From contig NC_080175.1 in NCBI RefSeq assembly GCF_950295315.1, positions 89,552,161 through 89,616,160 on the forward strand: a stretch of DNA of 64,000 bases, read 5' to 3'. Below are positions 43,456 through 54,435 of this stretch, piece after piece. A program made the translations under genes and the position numbers. The stretch's first letter is position 1, and every line of letters begins with the position of its first letter. A model generated the notes under the pieces. The model was not told where the DNA came from. It ran no database searches and worked only from the letters and a program-made list of their open reading frames with translations. The stretch is from Erinaceus europaeus. Its lineage: Eukaryota; Chordata; Mammalia; Eulipotyphla; Erinaceidae.

Positions 43456-44244
43456 AAACTTTTATAAAAGAAAATATTGTGTTTCTGTCTACTTGAAGTT
43501 CATGTAATACAATATGCTCTTACTTCTAGTTATATGATCCCCCAACTTCTGACTCTTAAATGTGGTCTGAAAGAGTCAAATTATGACATCTTTATTTTTT
43601 AGACAAATAGCTCTCTTAAGTGGAAAATATTAAGTAAGCAAGAAGAGAATGAACAAATAAGAGAATAAAATATTTTCTTCAGATGGATTTGTTAATTAAG
43701 AGAGAGCAAGAAAGAGAGAACTAGAGAATCCCTCTGGCAAATGCAGCACTGTAATTTGAATTCATCATCTCAGACTTGCCAGTCATGCACCTCTGAGGCT
43801 GCAACATTTTTTGGTTTCTCTCCCTTCTTCCCTCATTTATTTCTCTATTTCTTTTCCTCTCGTATTTATTTTCTCCTTTTCATTTCCTCTCTTCCTCTCT
43901 CTCTCCCTCTCCCTCTTTCTTCTTTACTGTCTCTCTCCGTTCTTTCTATTTTTCATTTATCTCAGCAATTCTGCACTCTGACTACTGGCAGTTCCAGAGA
44001 TCCAACTTTTGCATTACTTCTATTCTGTCTCCCCAGTACAAAGTATCAATTTATTTTGCCCCTAGGCCTATGATCAAGACTTGGTAACCTGCAGGCTGAC
44101 TCCAATACTCCTAGAGACCTTTTTGTTCTTATGCTAAAGGCTGAAACAGAGAGAGATAGAGGGGATGAGAGACAGAGAGTAGTGAAACATATATGTCTAT
44201 TCCACCAGTCACTGAACATCCCCCATGTGGGTCGTAATGGATAA
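43456..44244. other. Pyrimidine-rich sequence with SINE-like debris
   Basis: TTCCTCTCTTCCTCTCTCTC near 43884 and GAGAGAGATAGAGGGGATG near 44150 look like decayed SINE parts. The 110-codon frame at 43741-44073 has low complexity and no domain. Confidence 0.4.
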
Positions 44245-44830
44245 TGTTCTTCCTTAATGCTCCTTTATTCTTAAATTTCACCTACAAATGAGAGAATATG
44301 GCATTGTTCTTTCCATTTCTAGCTTGTCTCACTTAGCCCAGTGCTTTCTGATGACCCTATCATTGTTAAGCTGCGTAATACTCCACTGTGTCTATATACC
44401 ACAACTTGCTTAGTCATTGCCGGGCTGGCTTCTTGGGTGGGAGACAGATGACCATGGCTGAGTGGTATGCAGTTCAGTCTTTATTCATGTGGAACACAGC
44501 ACAATCCAAGCTATCTCTAATCACAATCCTGTCCTTATATATACTTGCAAAGTAGGGTGGAAACAGGATGTGACGTAGAGAGGGTGGAGTGAAAAAAGAC
44601 TGGTGGAAATCAGGGTGTACTAGGAGGGGGGCAGAGCAAAAAGACATCATGAACCAGTGGGGATTAAACCAATGACCTGCAGGCAGGGTGGTGCTTAGTT
44701 AACAGTGGTTATGTAAATTGCATACAGTGTTAAGCAGGGGGGATTAAACCAATGAAAAGGAAGGGGTTTTAGAAGCAGAATTAGAAACATACCAACAAGT
44801 CATTCTTTCGTTGGCCATCTGGGCAGTGTA
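44245..44830 (-). mobile_element. Old inverted L1 ORF2 3' fragment, split by an LTR
   Basis: The + strand shows TGAGAGAATATGGCATTG, TTGTCTCACTTAGCCCAG, GCGTAATACTCCACTGTGTC and TATATACCACAACTTGC, the reverse complement of the L1 region coding IYTMEYYAAIK. It resumes after the LTR with TTCTTTCGTTGGCCATCTGG. Confidence 0.7.
44418..44797 (-). mobile_element. Solo LTR of a class II-like endogenous retrovirus, 6-bp TSD
   Basis: On the minus strand it starts TGTTGGTATGTTTCTAATTC and ends AGAAGCCAGCCCGGCA, 380 bp. AATAAAGACTGAACTGCATA contains the polyadenylation signal, about 80 bases before the end. The exact 6-bp duplication AGTCAT flanks it (44412-44417, 44798-44803), as is usual for ERVK-like integrases. 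No internal retroviral sequence remains. It contains a near-duplicate GGGGATTAAACCAATGA motif on + (44662 and 44737). Confidence 0.88.
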
Positions 44831-44996
44831 TGTTTTTTGAGTAGATAATCATTAAATAATGACAGACAGACAATTGCACAAATATAATTTGAAGTAAAAC
44901 TGATAAAAGAAAATTAATTTTGCCACGTCTTTCACTGTGCGCAATTACATTAGAGATACAGTTTCAGGATAATTTCATTTTGACTTACATGCTCTT
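44831..44996. other. Short spacer, nothing recognised
   Basis: AT-rich. Confidence 0.4.
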
Positions 44997-45011
44997 AAAA
45001 TTCAAAATGAC

Positions 45012-45362
45012 TGGGAGTCGTGCCATGGCGCAGTGGTTTAAGCGCACGTGGCGCAAAGCGCAGGGACCGGCGTAAGGATCCCGGTTCGAGCCCCCAGCTC
45101 CCCACCTGCAGGGGAGTCGCTTCACAGGCGGTGAAGCAGGTCTGCAGGTGTCTATCTTTCTCTCCCCTCTCTCTCTGTCTTCCCCTCCTCTCTCCATTTC
45201 TCTCTGTCCTATCCAACAACAAAAGCAACGTCAACAATGGCAATAATAACCGCAACGAGGCTGCAACAACTAGGGCAACAAAAAGGGGGAAAAATGGCCT
45301 CCAGGAGCGGTGGATTCATGGTGCAGGCACCGAGCTCAGCAATAACCCTGGAGGAAAAAAAA
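45012..45362 (+). mobile_element. ERI-type SINE, long form, close to consensus
   Basis: Head TGGGAGTCGTGCCATGGCGC, GTTTAAGCGCACGTGGCGCA, GGTTCGAGCCCCCAGC, CCACCTGCAGGGGAGTCGC, pyrimidine tract, extension GGCCTCCAGGAGCGGTGGAT to CCCTGGAGG, A run. It retains many CpGs, so it is young. TSD AAAATTCAAAATGAC at 44997-45011 and 45363-45377. Confidence 0.96.
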
Positions 45363-45379
45363 AAAATTCAAAATGACCA

Positions 45380-45649
45380 GGAGTCGGGCTGTAGAGCAGC
45401 GGGTTAAGCGCAAAGCACAAGGACCAGCATAAGGATCCCAGTTCGAACCCCAGTTCCCCACCTACAGGGGAGTCGCTTCACAGGTGGTGAAGCAGGTCTG
45501 CAGGTGTCTATCTTTCTCTCCCTCTCTCTGTCTTCCCCCCCCCTCCGTTTCTCTCTGTCCTATCCAACAACGACGACAATAATAACTACAACAATAAAAC
45601 AACAAGGGCAACAAAAGGGAATAAATAAATAAAATAAAAATATTTTTAA
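45380..45649 (+). mobile_element. ERI-type SINE, short-ended form, at the same target site
   Basis: Head GGAGTCGGGCTGTAGAGCAG, with CGTGGCG missing from the usual AAGCGCACGTGGCGCAAAGC. GTTCGAACCCCAG, pyrimidine tract, AATAACTACAACAATAAAAC, AATAAATAAATAAAATAAA end. TSD AAAATTCAAAATGACCA at 45363-45379 and 45650-45666. Confidence 0.96.
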
Positions 45650-45666
45650 AAAATTCAAAATGACCA

Positions 45667-47629
45667 CAGATAAAATAATGCCTTTTCCAAGTTGATTAAA
45701 ATCATTGCATAAGGTGATTAGAACATTTCAAGAAAAAAAAAGGTAAATTGCTTTGTAGGATGTTTTTTATCTTTCCCATGTGTAGTTCAATAATGACATA
45801 ATCAAATTAGGTATGTGTGTGCGTGTACACTTGTGCTTTAGCTTATATTTCAGCGCAGAATACATGGATGAGAAATTGCTCTTGATTTACTGTGATATGT
45901 AGCTGAATCTAAAAAATAACATTTTAATAACCAAGATCATTTGTTTATAAATGTCCTACCTTAACTTGATTGTTTCTTATACTTCTGATACATTATTTTT
46001 GCCCCTGTACCTTCCTATATATTAATTCAGGCCTCTTGGGACCCAGCCCCAGGCAAGAGATAGCCAACTTTTCCTATTTTTCATTATGTTCCCTATTTCT
46101 GAGTATTATTTTCCAAATTTGGCTCAGTCTCAGTCTGTTCTCTCCTCCTTGCTAGAGAGGCCTGGTTCCTATGTCTCTGAGGGAAAAAAAAAGTGTCTAT
46201 CATTGCTGGGGAAAATAGTTCATAACACAGGGGACAAGATCACTATGAAAACCCCAGAATGATTTTCAGAATGTCAGTGGAAGTTTAGTTTTCAAAATCA
46301 GGATACAATTTTTATTTGGAAAAATAAATGAAGATCTTATGATATGTAAACTCTAAGAGAATGCCATAAAACTTGTAATAATTCACAGCATTGTAGATTT
46401 TAGCTTCTAGTACTTCAGAGTCATGAATATATCCTTATGTTTCCCTTTGTATTGGTTTTCAGTGATGCAGGGTAGCTGGGTTAATCAAAGAAATAGCCCG
46501 TTCTGTAGTCAGACTTACCATGAATAATATCAAATTTCCTCACTAATACCTTTGTGCACTGTTTCATTCTACATCAGTAATTTTCTCTCACTAGCATTTA
46601 GGGTATTTAGAGAAAACCCTTTAGAGAATTTGAAGAAGGCTAATTCTGCATTGTAAAATGTAACTCACAAAATTCCCCCGTACATTTATCCCAGTTACTT
46701 AGTACCTAAAAAAGAATTTGAGCTAACTGTGTACATTTGGGGAGCAGGATGGATTTAATGGCATGCACGCCACATGTCTCTAGCTCCTGCCACAAGCTTG
46801 GTGTGATTTCTATTCTGATGTGTGTGCTCCCACAAATGCTGTTTACAAACTGGGTTATAAGTGAATATATTTAAGTCATTCCTAATGTCTGAAGTGTCAA
46901 TGGATGAAGAAAATAATGTTCCATATAAATTCCCATCCAACCCCTTCCCAGTGTCACTGTTCTGAACTATGGCAAATGCTTGTAATATCCTTTTTGAATA
47001 AGAAATACTCTTACATGAAGTAGTATGTAGGTTTTGACTATACATACTGTATCTTTGACAGAATTTATTGCTATTAGCAATCATCCAAAATATCTACTTA
47101 CTTCCTGTAATATAGTTTCAGTTATCCTTCCATTGATTTTTAAGTTAAAAAAAAAGATATGAGGAAATGTCTGGAATACCCACAATGTGTCTAAAATGAA
47201 ACACACATTAATTTATATAATCTTCACAACACAACACTGACATAGGTCACATTATTTCTTATTTTATATTGGAAAGTAAATGGAAAGCAATATGGAATAT
47301 TTGCAGAGAGATTATATGGAAGCCTTAGGATTCTAACTATACTCATTTTGTTAAAACCATCATGTCAACCTGTGCCAGTCTCATATACTTGCATTGCTCA
47401 AGCAATGTAATTAAAATAGTCTTTTCTTTCCAGTAGTCAGGGAATTTTTTTGCAGGAGTTGAGAAATATTTATCTTTTCTTTGCTTTGTAAGTAAAATGT
47501 CAATTTGTTGATCATGAACTGTTATATTGATATATTGTTGAGTTAATATTCAAGACAACAACTTTAAGGACTTTATTCAGATGGCTGAGGTATTGTTGAG
47601 AGCAGGTCTCCAAATCTAAATGTACTCTT
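45667..47629. other. 2-kb stretch without recognised repeats or genes
   Basis: Only short frames. The 109-codon minus frame (46755-47084) has no domain I know and no splice context. This is the longest repeat-poor block in the window apart from 55-57 kb. Confidence 0.4.
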
Positions 47630-47631
47630 TT

Positions 47632-47932
47632 CATTGTTATTATTATTATTATTACTTCCAGGTTTATCGCTGGGGCTTAGTGCCTGCATTGCAAATCCAC
47701 TGCTCCTGGAAACCATTTTTTTCCATTTTTTTTTAATAGGATAGTACTCAGAGAAGTTGAGGGGGGGGGAATAGAGAAGGGGAGAGAAAGACAGACATCT
47801 GCAGACCTGTTTCACTGCTTGTGAAGCGACCCCCTGTAGGTGAGGAGCTTCAGGTTCAAACCAGGGTCCTTGCCTGTGTCCTTTTGCTTTGTACTATGTG
47901 TGGTTAACCCGGTGCGCTACTGCCCGGCCACC
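47632..47932 (-). mobile_element. ERI-type SINE, long form
   Basis: + strand: (TTA)n, ACTTCCAGGTTTATCGCTGG, CTGCTCCTGGAAACCA, ATCTGCAGACCTGTTTCACT, CGCTACTGCCCGGCC. The tail is (AAT)n, as in the copy at 27818. Confidence 0.88.
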
Positions 47933-48071
47933 TAAAACATATTTTTATATGACCTACTGGTTCAGGACTGGTTATACTAACATTGTCTAGTTAGTGTACT
48001 GTTATTTATTTATTTTTTTGTCATTCCTATTTGACTAAGTCTTGTGATCTTTTAGGATTCTATCTGTGTTG

Positions 48072-48125
48072 GGGGCCAGGCAGTGGCACACTGGGTTAAG
48101 TGCACATATCAAGATCTGTGTTTCC
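48072..48125 (+). mobile_element. SINE head fragment
   Basis: GGGGCCAGGCAGTGGCACAC and GGGTTAAGTGCACATATC, then CAAGATCTGTGTTTCC. The body is missing. Confidence 0.6.
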
Positions 48126-48189
48126 ACTAATTGACAAACTTTAACACAGTGTCTGAGATAGAGGTTTAGATTGTTCACTGATCTGAAAC

Positions 48190-48522
48190 ATTTCTTTCTT
48201 TCTTTCTTTCTTTTTTGCACTGCAAATCTACTGCTCCTGGAAGCTATTTTTTCCTGATTTTGTTGTCCCTGTTGTTGCCCTTCTTGTTATCGTTATTGTT
48301 ATTGTTGTCACTGATGTTTTTGTTGTTGGATAGGACAGATAGAAGTCAAAAGAGGAGGGGAATACAGAGAGGGCGAGAGTAAGATAGACACCTGCAGACT
48401 TGCTTCACCGCCTGTGAAGCAACCCCCTTGCAGGGGGAGCTGGGGGCTTGAACCGGGATCCTTACCCGGTCTGCACTTTGCATCATGTGCACTTAATCCG
48501 CTGTGCTAACCCGTCCCCCCTT
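48190..48522 (-). mobile_element. ERI-type SINE, long form
   Basis: (TTTC)n tail (48187-48210), CTACTGCTCCTGGAAGC, GGATAGGACAGATAGAAG, GACACCTGCAGACTTGC, GGGGCTTGAACCGGGATCC, reversed head to CCCGTCCCCCC. Confidence 0.88.
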
Positions 48523-48524
48523 TT

Positions 48525-49870
48525 TCTTTTTAAAGTCTTCCACAGTGTGATGTCTTTGTCCTTCAATTGCTTTTTAAATCTCTTTATATCTGTCATAGAT
48601 AAAAAGCAGCCTTTTAACTGAACTATGATTAAATCATTTGGAAAATGATTTAAAAAAAACCCCACTCTGCTATGATATAAGACAACAGAGTAAGATGACT
48701 ATATGGATGGAAGCAACACTAAATCTATACAAAAGAACCTAGCTGATGTTCAGTGTGTCTTCAAGTCAGTGCTCTTAATTCCAGACTACTAAATTTAACT
48801 GCTTCTTTGATGTTTCTACTCAGATCCCAGTTGATATCTGTAATCTGTAGAATTCTAAACATTCTCCAATATCCTCACTCCCCATACTCAGATACAGTCT
48901 GAATTTTCCATTCTCTGGACTCTGGTGGAACCTGTCAAAGTTCGCAGGATATCGATACCCTTAGTTGGGCTAAAATTCATTATCAATATTGTAGGTTAGT
49001 GATAACAAGATTCTGTTATTTCATATAAGATCCCTTGGTAATTTACTAGGATAATGGGGGAAAATTTTCTCTTGCTCTTGAGTAAGAAATTGGTACTTTA
49101 TGAAGAGCAGCAACCAGAAGACTAGGATGGGGATTCCAGATTGAGAACAGTCATGTGATAAGAACTTGTGAGAAGGCAGGATCAGAGTCCAAAAGCATCA
49201 AGCAACAGAATCCACCAATAGCTTTGGAGAAAAAATTAAAATAATGTTTTGTTTCCCATGAGATCCCCAGAATGGTGCAACTCATTTTCAGCTTTATGAG
49301 AATCTGAGCTGAGAATCCTTTTACATCAAACCCAGGTATTTCATCTATAGAAACTGTGGACTCATGAATGGTTGATTTCTAAGCTGTTAAATGTGTAGTA
49401 ATCTTTACATATAGCAAATTCAGTAAAACATAACTAATTAAAAGTAAACTCCTGACATTCTACTGATAAATATTAAATATGCGTCTCTCCACCAATTTTC
49501 CTACTACTTATAAAATGCAAATTATTCAAAAATTTGCACAGACAGAAATAAGATCCTTTAAATTGCCCCTATGTGTAAAAGTAATCAGTCTCTTCTCTGT
49601 GATCCAAAAACTGATGTTTCCTGCCTGTACAACTTTCAGGAACAATACATGGTTCACATAGCTTTCCTTGGATTACAGCACTGAATGAGGTATATGTCCT
49701 CTTCTTGTAGTGATAATCCGACCATTCTTCCAGAAGAATGTTTAGTTTCTATAAGTAGTTAAAATAAACACATTTACTAAATAACACTGGTAATGATACA
49801 TTTCATCAGTGACCAAACTGATTTAGAAGCAGAGTCTGCATGATATCAGTGCTTATATTCTTCTATTAAT
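48525..49870. other. Non-coding sequence, nothing recognised
   Basis: Part of 48860-49250 (GGACTCTGGTGGAACCTGTC, GATCCCTTGGTAATTTACTA) may be an ancient LTR or DNA transposon relic, but I cannot name it. Confidence 0.4.
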
Positions 49871-49874
49871 CAAA

Positions 49875-50520
49875 TGATTTTTAAAAATTTCTTTATTGAG
49901 GGATTAATGGCTTACAGTCAACAGTAAAATACAATAGTTTGTACATGCAAAAGAGTTCCCAGTTTTCCAAATAACAATATAACCCTGACTAGGTCCTCCT
50001 CTGCCAGGACCTGATGTTCCCCTACCCCAGAGTCTTCTACTTTTATGCAATACACCAATAGTCAAATGACATTTTAAATTATTTACACAGCGTAACATAA
50101 AAATATACTGTGTTCTTTTCTTTTCTATTTACCGTGGGGGATACTGATTTATAGTTCAGTTGTTGATGTAATGATACAATTTCTCATCTCCCTCTGATAC
50201 ATCTCTACAGAATACTCCACCTACTTAAATCATTATGCACTGGGTCTCCAAGGCACTATTTACTATTTACTGTTTACCCTCTCCCCTCAGCCCCCAGAGT
50301 GTTTTGTCTTATTTTACTATACCCCCTAAGCTCAAATTTCACTTTGTGTTTTTCCTTTCTGTCTTTGTTCTTAATCCCCCCTATGAGATCTTCAATAGCT
50401 ATCCATCTCTTTTTGGCTTATTTATCTCCTTTAAAATGATGCCTTCAAGCTCCATCCATGAAGAGGCAAAGGAAATGACTTTATCTCCTTTCATTGTATA
50501 AATACACCACGACCTTTTCT
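49875..50520 (-). mobile_element. Inverted L1 3' part (ORF2 end and 3' UTR)
   Basis: 50445-50515 (CTTCAAGCTCCATCCATGAA, GGCAAAGGAAATGAC) is reversed ORF2 C-terminus. 49880-50060 is a 3' UTR end (GGCTTACAGTCAACAGTAAA, TAGTTTGTACATGCAAAAG). The 3' UTR type is related to the 100-bp insert at 33747. Confidence 0.7.
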
Positions 50521-50522
50521 AG

Positions 50523-50670
50523 ATTTCTTTTATTACTATTAATTTGTTGGATAAAGATAGAGGTAAATCAAGAGTGAAGTGGAAGATAGAGATTGAGAGA
50601 GACACCAGCAGCCATGCTTCATTGCTCACAAAGTTGTCCTTTTACAGGAAGGACCAGAGATTTGACCAGA
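50523..50670 (-). mobile_element. Short hedgehog-type SINE (second family), decayed
   Basis: TTGTTGGATAAAGATAGAGG, CATGCTTCATTGCTCACAAA, GGACCAGAGATTTGACC. Confidence 0.7.
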
Positions 50671-50757
50671 AGAGAGAAAAAAAGAAAAGTCATTCAGAAA
50701 TAGTAATAGGTTGTGACTTATGGAAGAGAAGGCAGGAACATAGAAAAATGTAAACAA

Positions 50758-50960
50758 CTATAGATGATAGATAGATAGACAGATAGTAATAGAAATAATA
50801 ATAAAACATGTATCTGTGACCTTGGGGAAACTACTGCTGTTTCCAATGGAGGGAATGGGGACACAGAACTCTGGTAGTAGGAACAGTGTTATTAATAACA
50901 GGGGATATTTTGTAATTTTGTAAATCACTGATAAAAACAAAATTTAAAAAAATGAAAAAG
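50758..50960 (+). mobile_element. L1 3' end
   Basis: CTGTGACCTTGGGGAAACTA, TTTCCAATGGAGGGAATGGG, GAACTCTGGTAGTAGGAAC, TTTTGTAAATCACTGATAAA. This is the + strand counterpart of 2627-2865 and 31398-31640. It begins with a GATA-like run. Confidence 0.78.
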
Positions 50961-50983
50961 AAAATAATACTTAAGATAAAAGC

Positions 50984-51128
50984 GTTAGTGCCAGAGAGAT
51001 TACGTAGAGATAGCGCACAGGATGTGCGTGGGAGAGCTTCCTGTCTCATTTTATGGCACTACCAATAGTCAAAGTTGAATGTTTCTCTGTTCTAAAACAA
51101 AACCCAAACAGTAACAACAACAATAAAA
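50984..51128 (+). mobile_element. Third-family SINE, decayed
   Basis: TAGTGCCAGAGAGATTACGT, GATAGCGCACAGGATGTGC, AACAACAACAATAAAAC end. Confidence 0.5.
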
Positions 51129-51463
51129 CAAAGAATACTGTTGTTTTATTGCATTTTGAAGTTTAGGCATTTTTAAATTTAACATCAAAAATCCTTTTTT
51201 CTTTGAAGCTTCTGAAAGTTCCACATTTTTTCAAGCTGGCTTATGAATAAATGACAAATTAAGGTGGAACTGATATCTATGTAAAGATTTATTTGACACA
51301 AACCTTTAGGTGTTTTATAGTATCTAAAGAAATTATTAATTTGTTTTTTCATATAGTTACTACTTAGATATTTGCAAGTACTTTACTGTATGCTACATTT
51401 AACTTTTGATTTTCTCTGTTCTTTTGTATGAAGCAAAGTAAGTTCATAGGACAATAAACCTGT
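51129..51463. other. Non-coding sequence, nothing recognised
   Basis: No gene or nameable repeat. Confidence 0.4.
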
Positions 51464-51800
51464 CTGGAGGCTGTGTAGTAAGTAGCTCAGTGGGTTAAGT
51501 GTACATGGCACTAAGTGCAAGGACCAGCCTAAGGATACCAGTTCGAGTCCTCCAACTCCCCACCTGCAGGAGGGCTGCCTCACAAACAGTGAAGCAGATC
51601 TGCAGATGTCTATCTCTCTCTTCCCCTCCTCACTCAGTTGCTCTCTGTTTTATTCAACAGCATCAGCAATGACAATAACAATAACAACAAGGGCAACAAA
51701 ATGGAAATAATAGCCTCCAGGAGCAATGGACTCATAGTGCAGACACCGAGCCCCAGCAAAGACCCTGGAAGCAAAACAATTTTAAAAAATAAAATAAAAG
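51464..51800 (+). mobile_element. ERI-type SINE, long form
   Basis: GGAGGCTGTGTAGTAAGTAG, GGGTTAAGTGTACATGGC, CCAGTTCGAGTCCTCC, CCCACCTGCAGGAGGGC, pyrimidine tract, GCCTCCAGGAGCAATGGAC to GACCCTGGAAGC, A-rich end. Confidence 0.92.
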
Positions 51801-52019
51801 AGAAAGAGAATAAACATACCCTATATTTCCAGATGCCCATTGTTAATATTCAGAGTTCTATTTTGTAGTCAGCCAAAGAAGAAAAAAAAATTATTTAGTA
51901 CCAAAACCAAACAAAAGATGTGTTTCCTTTCTCTATCTAATTGTACCATTGAAACATTGAAACTTGACTCTTAGGTATTAAAATGCTTAACACTTAATGG
52001 TGTTATATACATTTTGGAA
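51801..52019. other. Short spacer
   Basis: AT-rich. Nothing recognised. Confidence 0.4.
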
Positions 52020-52500
52020 TTCTAATAAAATTCACATACTGCTGGCCAATCTTCTGAGATAAGTAACACCTCACATTTACTACAGAAAGCTTTTAGCAAA
52101 TGCGTCCTCTGGATACAGAGCCAAGGAGGAAATCCATTCATTTGTTCAACAAAGCCCAAATGCTGTTCAAAGACTGAAGAACAGTCATGAATCAAAATAG
52201 ACAAACACTTTGTTTTTATGGAGTTTATGTCCAAGTGGGGCAGATACCATAAACAGGAAATATGCTTTATGTCAAGAGAGGATAACTGCTGTGAGGGAGA
52301 ATAAATGAGGGTAAAGGAATAGAAAGTAATGGTGACAGGAGAGTGTCCTTTCATATAAAAAGGAGGTTTGTCTTGGAAAGTGAGATATAAGCAAAGGTCA
52401 GAAAGAAGAGAAAGGAACAGATAAACAACTTTGTAGGCAGAAGAAAATACACAGGTGAAAGAAAGAGAATAAAAATAATTTGCCACCTTTAAGTTTTAGT
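52020..52500 (+). mobile_element. Ancient mammalian interspersed repeat (class uncertain)
   Basis: The order TTCATTTGTTCAACAAAGCC, CAAATGCTGTTCAAAGACTG, GGAGTTTATGTCCAAGTGGG, AGGATAACTGCTGTGAGG, TGGTGACAGGAGAGTG, AAAGTGAGATATAAGC resembles the widespread old repeat that begins TTCAACAAATATTTATTGAG. The minus-strand 154-codon frame here is probably chance. Confidence 0.45.
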
Positions 52501-52975
52501 TTGTGGAAAATTGCAACGGTGTCACAAAGAAGCCGAGATACCTTTTGTGGAAATCAAGAGAATGAGAACACCAAAAGGATTTTTACACAGGCAAGCGTCT
52601 GATGGTAGGTTACAAAAGAGATTATTCATTTGGGCAAAGATAAGCCTTTACTGACTCTCCACTAAGACTTGACTGAGGACTATCTGAGAATGAGTATGTT
52701 ATCTTCCCAAAATGATAGATTTGATAGTTAAATCAGCATTTGTCTCTAATTAGACTTTGGGCACTTTGTGGCCACTCTTACCTCTACTGCAAGGACTGCA
52801 CTTCCAATTTTGTTAAAGAAAAGCAGGTTAACATTCATTTATTTATTTATTTATAGTTTTTAAACCTCTAGTTTATAGGAGTAGAAACTGGGAACTCAAC
52901 GCCTCAGACTCAGGAATCTGTTTGAAAAACCGTTCTGCTTTCTCCCCCACACTAGAACAAAAGTCTCTCTCTTTT
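52501..52975. other. Non-coding sequence with (ATTT)n
   Basis: (ATTT)n at 52836-52853. Nothing else. Confidence 0.4.
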
Positions 52976-53055
52976 CTTTAAATCATCTTTAGCTATTAGA
53001 CAGAAACAGCCAGAAATTTAGAGGGATGGCCGGATAAAAAGAGGGAAAGAGACAG

Positions 53056-53184
53056 TGTTGAGGAGACAGCAAAATGGTTATGTAAATGATTTTCATGCCT
53101 GAGGCTCTTTGGTCTCAGGTTCAATCCCCAGCACCACCAGAAGCCAGAGCTGAGCAGTGCTCTGGTAAAAATAGATAGACAGAC

Positions 53185-53223
<39 letters not shown>

Positions 53224-53235
53224 CATTTGTTAGGA
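53056..53235 (+). mobile_element. Third-family SINE with (GATA)n tail and perfect 16-bp TSD
   Basis: GTTGAGGAGACAGCAAAATG, CATGCCTGAGGCTCTTTGG, GGTTCAATCCCCAGCACC, AGAGCTGAGCAGTGCTCTGG, then GATA units. TSD AGAGGGAAAGAGACAG at 53040-53055 and 53236-53251, within the older SINE. This copy gives the third family's boundaries. Confidence 0.94.
53170..53221 (+). repeat. (GATA)n microsatellite
   Basis: About 13 GATA units with two GACA units, in the SINE tail. Confidence 0.95.
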
Positions 53236-53375
53236 AGAGGGAAAGAGACAGAAAGATATGTACAGCACTGCTTCACTGCTCGCAAAGCTTTTCTCCTGTA
53301 ACTTGGGATGGGGGTTGGAACCCGGGTCCTGGCACTGTAACATATTCTCTCAAACAGGTTCACCACAGTCTTGCT

Positions 53376-54067
53376 CCTAAATTAAAATTCTTAATGATAT
53401 ATTTTTATTAAAATATATATATTCTAAACTGTTTCATTTAGAATAATCAAAAATTCTAATTACTAATGACCTAGTTCATTTACCTTATCATAAAACAAAG
53501 TTGTCAAATCAGACTTCTGCTTCTGATCAAATTTATGCCACTTAGGATGTTCTGTCTCTGAGTTATAAATACTCTAAATGTAAATGTACTGAATTTCTGT
53601 AATTCTCCATTTGCTTTTTTTTCCTTTGAAGAACATATGTGAAAATATGCTGTAATTTTTTTTTTTACTGACACATCTTCATTCTTATATCTGTGATGGC
53701 ATAAAAAAAACCTCTTACAGTTGTATTTAGTTTGACAAAAATAATTTCCTTTATCTTCAATGTTTTAACATTACAATACAGATGAGTGTTAATCATACAA
53801 CAATGAGCTTCATGACCAGTGTTATGAAATTATTGATTGATCTCAGTTTCTATTGGCCATGAAATCAACATGTGTTGAGTTTACAGTTCTTTTTATGATG
53901 TATTTCAATTTTATAATAGACAATGTATTTTATATATACCGCATTATAATAATACGTAGATTTGAGTCATGTGTGATTGAAACTAAACATGAGTACAATT
54001 TACTTCATAAGAAATAAGATATATTTCATGTTTTTTTAAAAATAAGAATACTTTTTAATTTTTTTTT
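53376..54067. other. AT-rich sequence, nothing recognised
   Basis: No gene or nameable repeat. Confidence 0.4.
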
Positions 54068-54357
54068 TAATTATCGGGAGTCGGGTGGTAGCGCAGCTGG
54101 TCAAGTGCAGCAGGTGGCGCTGAGCACAATGACCAGCATAAGGGTCCCGGTTCAGCCCCGGCTCCCTAGCTGCAGGGAGTCACTTCACAAACGGTGAAGC
54201 AGGTCTGCAGGTGTCTGTCTTTCTCTCCCTCTCTCTGTCTTCCCTTCCTCTCTTCATTTCTCTCTGTCCTATCCAACAACACCAACATCAATAATAACTA
54301 CAACAATAAAAAAACAAGGGCAACAAAAGAAATAAATAAAATAAAGAAAGTAAAAAG
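54068..54357 (+). mobile_element. ERI-type SINE, short-ended form
   Basis: GGGAGTCGGGTGGTAGCGCA, GGTCCCGGTTCAGCCCCGGC (one base short in the B box), GCAGGGAGTCACTTCAC, pyrimidine tract, CAACATCAATAATAACTAC, AATAAATAAAATAAAG. Confidence 0.94.
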
Positions 54358-54433
54358 AAACTATATCCATGTGTCAACAACTGTACTGTAAACTATTAAC
54401 CCATCCATAAAATGATAATAAATAAAAAATTTA
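54358..54433 (+). mobile_element. Short L1 3' tail
   Basis: CATGTGTCAACAACTGTACT, GTAAACTATTAACCCATCC, ATGATAATAAATAAAAAA. The same tail type occurs at 25625-25700. Confidence 0.65.
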
Positions 54434-54435
54434 AA

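Larger units (their letters stand above)
52976..53375 (-). mobile_element. Short hedgehog-type SINE split by a nested SINE
   Basis: Left part TATTAGACAGAAACAGCCAG, right part from 53252 (CACTGCTTCACTGCTCGCAA, GGGGTTGGAACCCGGGTCC). The two halves join at the TSD of the insert. Confidence 0.85.

Noticed and set aside
45012..45100. Possible tRNA genes (also at other SINE heads)
   Set aside because: The A- and B-box-like sequences belong to SINE heads followed by SINE bodies. The heads do not fold as complete tRNAs with proper anticodon and acceptor ends.
46755..47084. 109-codon minus-strand frame in a repeat-poor block
   Set aside because: No recognisable domain and no evidence of exon structure. 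A single frame of this length is expected by chance.
52022..52486. 154-codon minus-strand frame
   Set aside because: No domain, signal or splice context, and the region resembles an ancient interspersed repeat.
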